Translations under genes and position numbers: made by a program
Part shown: positions 61,460 to 64,000 of the stretch, piece by piece
How positions within the stretch are numbered: position 1 is the first letter of the stretch
Layout of the letters: each line of letters begins with the position of its first letter
Notes under the pieces: model-generated
The model's input: only the letters and a program-made list of their open reading frames with translations
The model's database searches: none
What the model was told of the DNA's origin: nothing
From: Streptomyces aquilus
Lineage (GTDB): Bacteria > Actinomycetota > Actinomycetes > Streptomycetales > Streptomycetaceae
Assembly (NCBI RefSeq): GCF_003955715.1
Contig: NZ_CP034463.1
Location: 8,556,001-8,620,000 of the forward strand
Reading direction: 5' to 3'
Length of the DNA stretch: 64,000 nt

Positions 61460-63820
61460 CTACCGCCCCTTTTTCTTCGGGTCCAACAGCCCCGCACGCC
61501 GAAGCGCGTCGGCCATCGCGCCGTTGGCAGGCGGAGCCTGGCGCTGCTGCTGGCGCTGCTGAGGCGGTCGCCCACCGCCGCGCTGCCGACGCTCACCCCC
61601 GCCACCCTGACCCTGCTGCCCCTGCGGAGCCTTCTCGTCATCGAGCCGCAGCGTCAACGAGATCCGCTTCCGCGGAATGTCGACGTCCAGCACCTTCACC
61701 TTGACGATGTCACCCGGCTTGACCACATCCCGCGGGTCCTTCACGAACGTCTTCGACAGCGCCGACACATGCGCCAGCCCGTCCTGATGGACACCGACGT
61801 CGATGAACGCCCCGAACGCGGCCACGTTCGTCACGACGCCCTCCAGGATCATCCCGGGGGCCAGGTCGGAGATCTTCTCGACGCCCTCCTTGAAGGTGGC
61901 CGTCTTGAACGCGGGCCGCGGGTCACGCCCCGGCTTCTCCAGCTCCTTGAGGATGTCCGTCACGGTCGGCAGACCGAACGTCTCGTCCACGAACTCCTGC
62001 GGCCGCAGCGAGCGCAGCACGCCCGTGTTGCCGATGAGGGACGCGACCTCCTGGCCGGAGGTCTTCACCATGCGCCGGACGACCGGGTACGCCTCCGGGT
62101 GGACGCTGGACGCGTCCAGCGGGTCGACACCGTCGCGGATGCGGAGGAAGCCCGCGCACTGCTCGTAGGCCTTGGGGCCGAGCCGCGCCACCTTCTTCAG
62201 CTCCGTACGGGACTTGAAGGGGCCGTTGGCGTCGCGGTGGGAGACGATGTTCTCGGCGAGCCCGGAGGTGATGCCGGAGACGCGGGCGAGCAGCGGGGCG
62301 GACGCGGTGTTCACGTCCACGCCGACGCCGTTCACACAGTCCTCCACCACCGCGTCCAGCGAACGCGACAGCTTCACCTCGGACAGGTCGTGCTGGTACT
62401 GGCCGACGCCGATCGACTTCGGGTCGATCTTCACCAGCTCGGCCAGCGGGTCCTGGAGCCGGCGCGCGATGGAGACCGCGCCGCGCAGCGACACGTCCAT
62501 GTCGGGCAGCTCCTGGGAGGCGAACGCGGAGGCCGAGTACACCGACGCGCCCGCCTCGGACACCATCACCTTGGTGAGCTTCAGCTCCGGGTGCTTGGTG
62601 ATGAGTTCACCGGCGAGCTTGTCGGTCTCGCGGGACGCCGTGCCGTTGCCGATCGCGATCAGCTCGACCGAGTGCCGGGCGGCGAGCACGGCCAGCTTGG
62701 CGAGCGCCTCGTCCCACTTGTTGGCCGGGACGTGCGGGTAGATGACGTCCGTGGCGACGACCTTGCCGGTGGCGTCGACGACGGCGACCTTCACACCCGT
62801 ACGGAAGCCCGGGTCGAGGCCCAGCGTCGCGCGCGTGCCGGCCGGGGCGGCGAGCAGCAGGTCGCGGAGGTTCTTCGCGAACACGTCGACCGCCTCGTCC
62901 TCGGCGGCCGTGCGCAGCCGCAGCCGCAGGTCGATGCCGAGATGCACGAGGATGCGGGTGCGCCAGGCCCAACGGACGGTGTCCTTCAGCCACTTGTCGC
63001 CGGGGCGGCCGCGGTCGGCGATGCCGAACTTGTGGGCGACGATCCCCTCGTAGGACGAAGGACCGTCCGTGGGCTCCTCGGGCTCCAGGACGAGGTCGAG
63101 GACGTCCTCCTTCTCGCCGCGCAGCATCGCCAGGACGCGGTGCGAGGGCAGCTCCTTGAACGGCTCGGAGAAGTCGAAGTAGTCGGCGAACTTGGCGCCC
63201 GCCTCCTCCTTGCCGTCCTTCACCTTCGCGGCGAGGCGCCCGCGCACCCACATGCGCTCGCGCAGTTCACCGATCAGGTCGGCGTCCTCCGAGAAGCGCT
63301 CGGTGAGGATCGCGCGGGCGCCGTCCAGCGCGGCCTGCGGGTCGGCGACGCCCTTGTCGGCGTCGACGAACGCGGCGGCCGCGGCGAGCGGGTCGACCGT
63401 CGGGTCGCCGAGCAGGCCCTCCGCGAGCGGTTCGAGCCCGGCCTCGCGCGCGATCTGTGCCTTGGTGCGCCGCTTGGGCTTGAAGGGCAGGTAGATGTCC
63501 TCCAGGCGCGCCTTGGTCTCGGCGCCCCGGATCTGCGCCTCCAGCTCCTCGGTGAGCTTGCCCTGCTCACGCACCGAGTCGAGGATCGCCGTCCGCCGCT
63601 CCTCCAGCTCCCGCAGATAGCGCAGCCGCTCCTCGATGGTGCGCAGCTGCGCGTCGTCGAGCATCTCGGTCGCTTCCTTGCGGTAGCGGGCGATGAAGGG
63701 CACCGTCGAACCGCCGTCGAGCAGCTCCACGGCGGCCTTGACCTGCCGCTCCCGTACGCCGAGCTCCTCGGCGATCCTTCCTTCGATGGATCCAACGCCG
63801 ATGGGGGTGCCTGTCGTCAC
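61460..63820 (-). CDS. tex: Tex family transcription accessory / RNA-binding protein
   Basis: 786 aa. The order of domains is typical: an N-terminal helical region ([19 protein letters not shown]), YqgF-type RNase H-like fold ([17 protein letters not shown]), helix-hairpin-helix motifs ([16 protein letters not shown] and [19 protein letters not shown]), and an S1 domain near 650-715 ([20 protein letters not shown]). The C-terminal tail is a low-complexity Gln/Gly/Arg region typical for the Streptomyces form. The start is GTG 63820 with CGGGAT upstream; a GTG at 63841 is an alternative. Broadly conserved and nucleic-acid-binding. Confidence 0.95.
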   Translation of the reverse strand: MTTGTPIGVGSIEGRIAEELGVRERQVKAAVELLDGGSTVPFIARYRKEATEMLDDAQLRTIEERLRYLRELEERRTAILDSVREQGKLTEELEAQIRGAETKARLEDIYLPFKPKRRTKAQIAREAGLEPLAEGLLGDPTVDPLAAAAAFVDADKGVADPQAALDGARAILTERFSEDADLIGELRERMWVRGRLAAKVKDGKEEAGAKFADYFDFSEPFKELPSHRVLAMLRGEKEDVLDLVLEPEEPTDGPSSYEGIVAHKFGIADRGRPGDKWLKDTVRWAWRTRILVHLGIDLRLRLRTAAEDEAVDVFAKNLRDLLLAAPAGTRATLGLDPGFRTGVKVAVVDATGKVVATDVIYPHVPANKWDEALAKLAVLAARHSVELIAIGNGTASRETDKLAGELITKHPELKLTKVMVSEAGASVYSASAFASQELPDMDVSLRGAVSIARRLQDPLAELVKIDPKSIGVGQYQHDLSEVKLSRSLDAVVEDCVNGVGVDVNTASAPLLARVSGITSGLAENIVSHRDANGPFKSRTELKKVARLGPKAYEQCAGFLRIRDGVDPLDASSVHPEAYPVVRRMVKTSGQEVASLIGNTGVLRSLRPQEFVDETFGLPTVTDILKELEKPGRDPRPAFKTATFKEGVEKISDLAPGMILEGVVTNVAAFGAFIDVGVHQDGLAHVSALSKTFVKDPRDVVKPGDIVKVKVLDVDIPRKRISLTLRLDDEKAPQGQQGQGGGGERRQRGGGRPPQQRQQQRQAPPANGAMADALRRAGLLDPKKKGR

Positions 63821-63900
63821 GATCCCGTACCGCCTTCTCACTGAGGTTGCGCGGCAATTGTGGCAGGTGGCACGGACACCCGGGGATCAGGGCGCGGCCA

Positions 63901-64000
63901 TCAGGCCCGGCGACTGCGGGTGGAACCCGAGGCTCCGCCGAAGAGCCGGGCCAGGGCGCGGAAGGGCAGCGTCACGACGGTGGCGATGGCGCCGCCGATC
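63901..64000 (-). CDS. 3' end of a small LPFR-motif protein
   Basis: The last 32 residues of a gene running off the right edge: IGGAIATVVTLPFRALARLF then a basic tail ending SRRA. The LPFR block after a hydrophobic helix matches a small Streptomyces family named for that motif, without known function. The stop is at 63901-63903 and the start is outside the window. Confidence 0.75.
   Translation of the reverse strand, partial: IGGAIATVVTLPFRALARLFGGASGSTRSRRA

Noticed and set aside
1..64000. Large secondary-metabolite cluster, prophage or insertion sequence
   Set aside because: No PKS, NRPS, terpene synthase, phage structural gene, transposase or integrase was seen on either strand.

Overview
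The window is chromosomal DNA of a high-GC actinobacterium, almost certainly a Streptomyces. The evidence is the GC-rich third codon positions, frequent GTG and TTG starts, apparently leaderless promoters, a WhiB-like protein, an SsgA-like sporulation protein, NHEJ-type ligase parts, and a two-domain small laccase that I recognise as close to the S. coelicolor SLAC enzyme. The gene order (pca operon, laccase, LacI regulator, wbl gene, beta-oxidation operon) also recalls that species, although this comparison is from memory. I see no CRISPR array, prophage, insertion sequence or large biosynthetic cluster.\n\nLayout. 1-6.2 kb: 3' end of a TPR-type regulator, an SDR, and the protocatechuate operon pcaH-pcaG-pcaB-pcaDC with its divergent MarR repressor pcaV. 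6.2-10.9 kb: a DUF3048 lipoprotein, a zinc alcohol dehydrogenase, and a divergent ATP-dependent DNA ligase / LigD-type polymerase pair. 10.9-18.8 kb: secreted redox and sugar functions (cupredoxin-DUF1080 protein, ThuA-sorbosone dehydrogenase protein, small laccase), an odd gene without a stop codon, and a LacI regulator with a palindromic operator. 18.8-22.8 kb: a small ORF, a VOC protein, a WhiB-like protein and a six-hairpin glycosidase.\n\n22.8-28.95 kb is the most unusual part. Three tRNA-like genes (two in tandem at one end, one at the other) bracket four genes: a zinc-ribbon SDR without the catalytic tyrosine, a leucine-rich-repeat protein, a double-AAA+ MoxR-type ATPase, and a protein with both an HExxH peptidase motif and a VWA MIDAS motif. 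I propose that this is one functional module acting on, or guided by, tRNA-like RNAs.\n\n29-41 kb: an uncharacterised protein, acyl-ACP desaturase with a 15-bp repeat array upstream, DDAH, an ABC-F protein with a leader region, GPP34, a PEP-mutase-family protein, an SsgA-like protein, a YCF48-like secreted protein, an endonuclease V with a long C-terminal extension, and small or accessory genes. 41.3-47.2 kb: a fatty-acid or branched-chain acyl-CoA beta-oxidation operon (CoA racemase/transferase, acyl-CoA dehydrogenase, thiolase, FadB-like fusion) with a convergent MerR gene. 48.3-64 kb: amino-acid permease, macro-domain protein, stand-alone ATP-synthase-b-like protein, arginase-family protein, secreted M1 aminopeptidase, secreted X-Pro dipeptidyl peptidase, BCCT transporter, D-amino-acid oxidase, an unknown protein, a second ABC-F protein, Tex, and the 3' end of an LPFR-motif gene.\n\nShort tandem repeats (15-42 bp, 2-4 copies) lie at or immediately after gene 3' ends at least seven times, and two copies of a Streptomyces-type hairpin element occur in intergenic gaps. 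No gene-free stretch exceeds about 300 bp.
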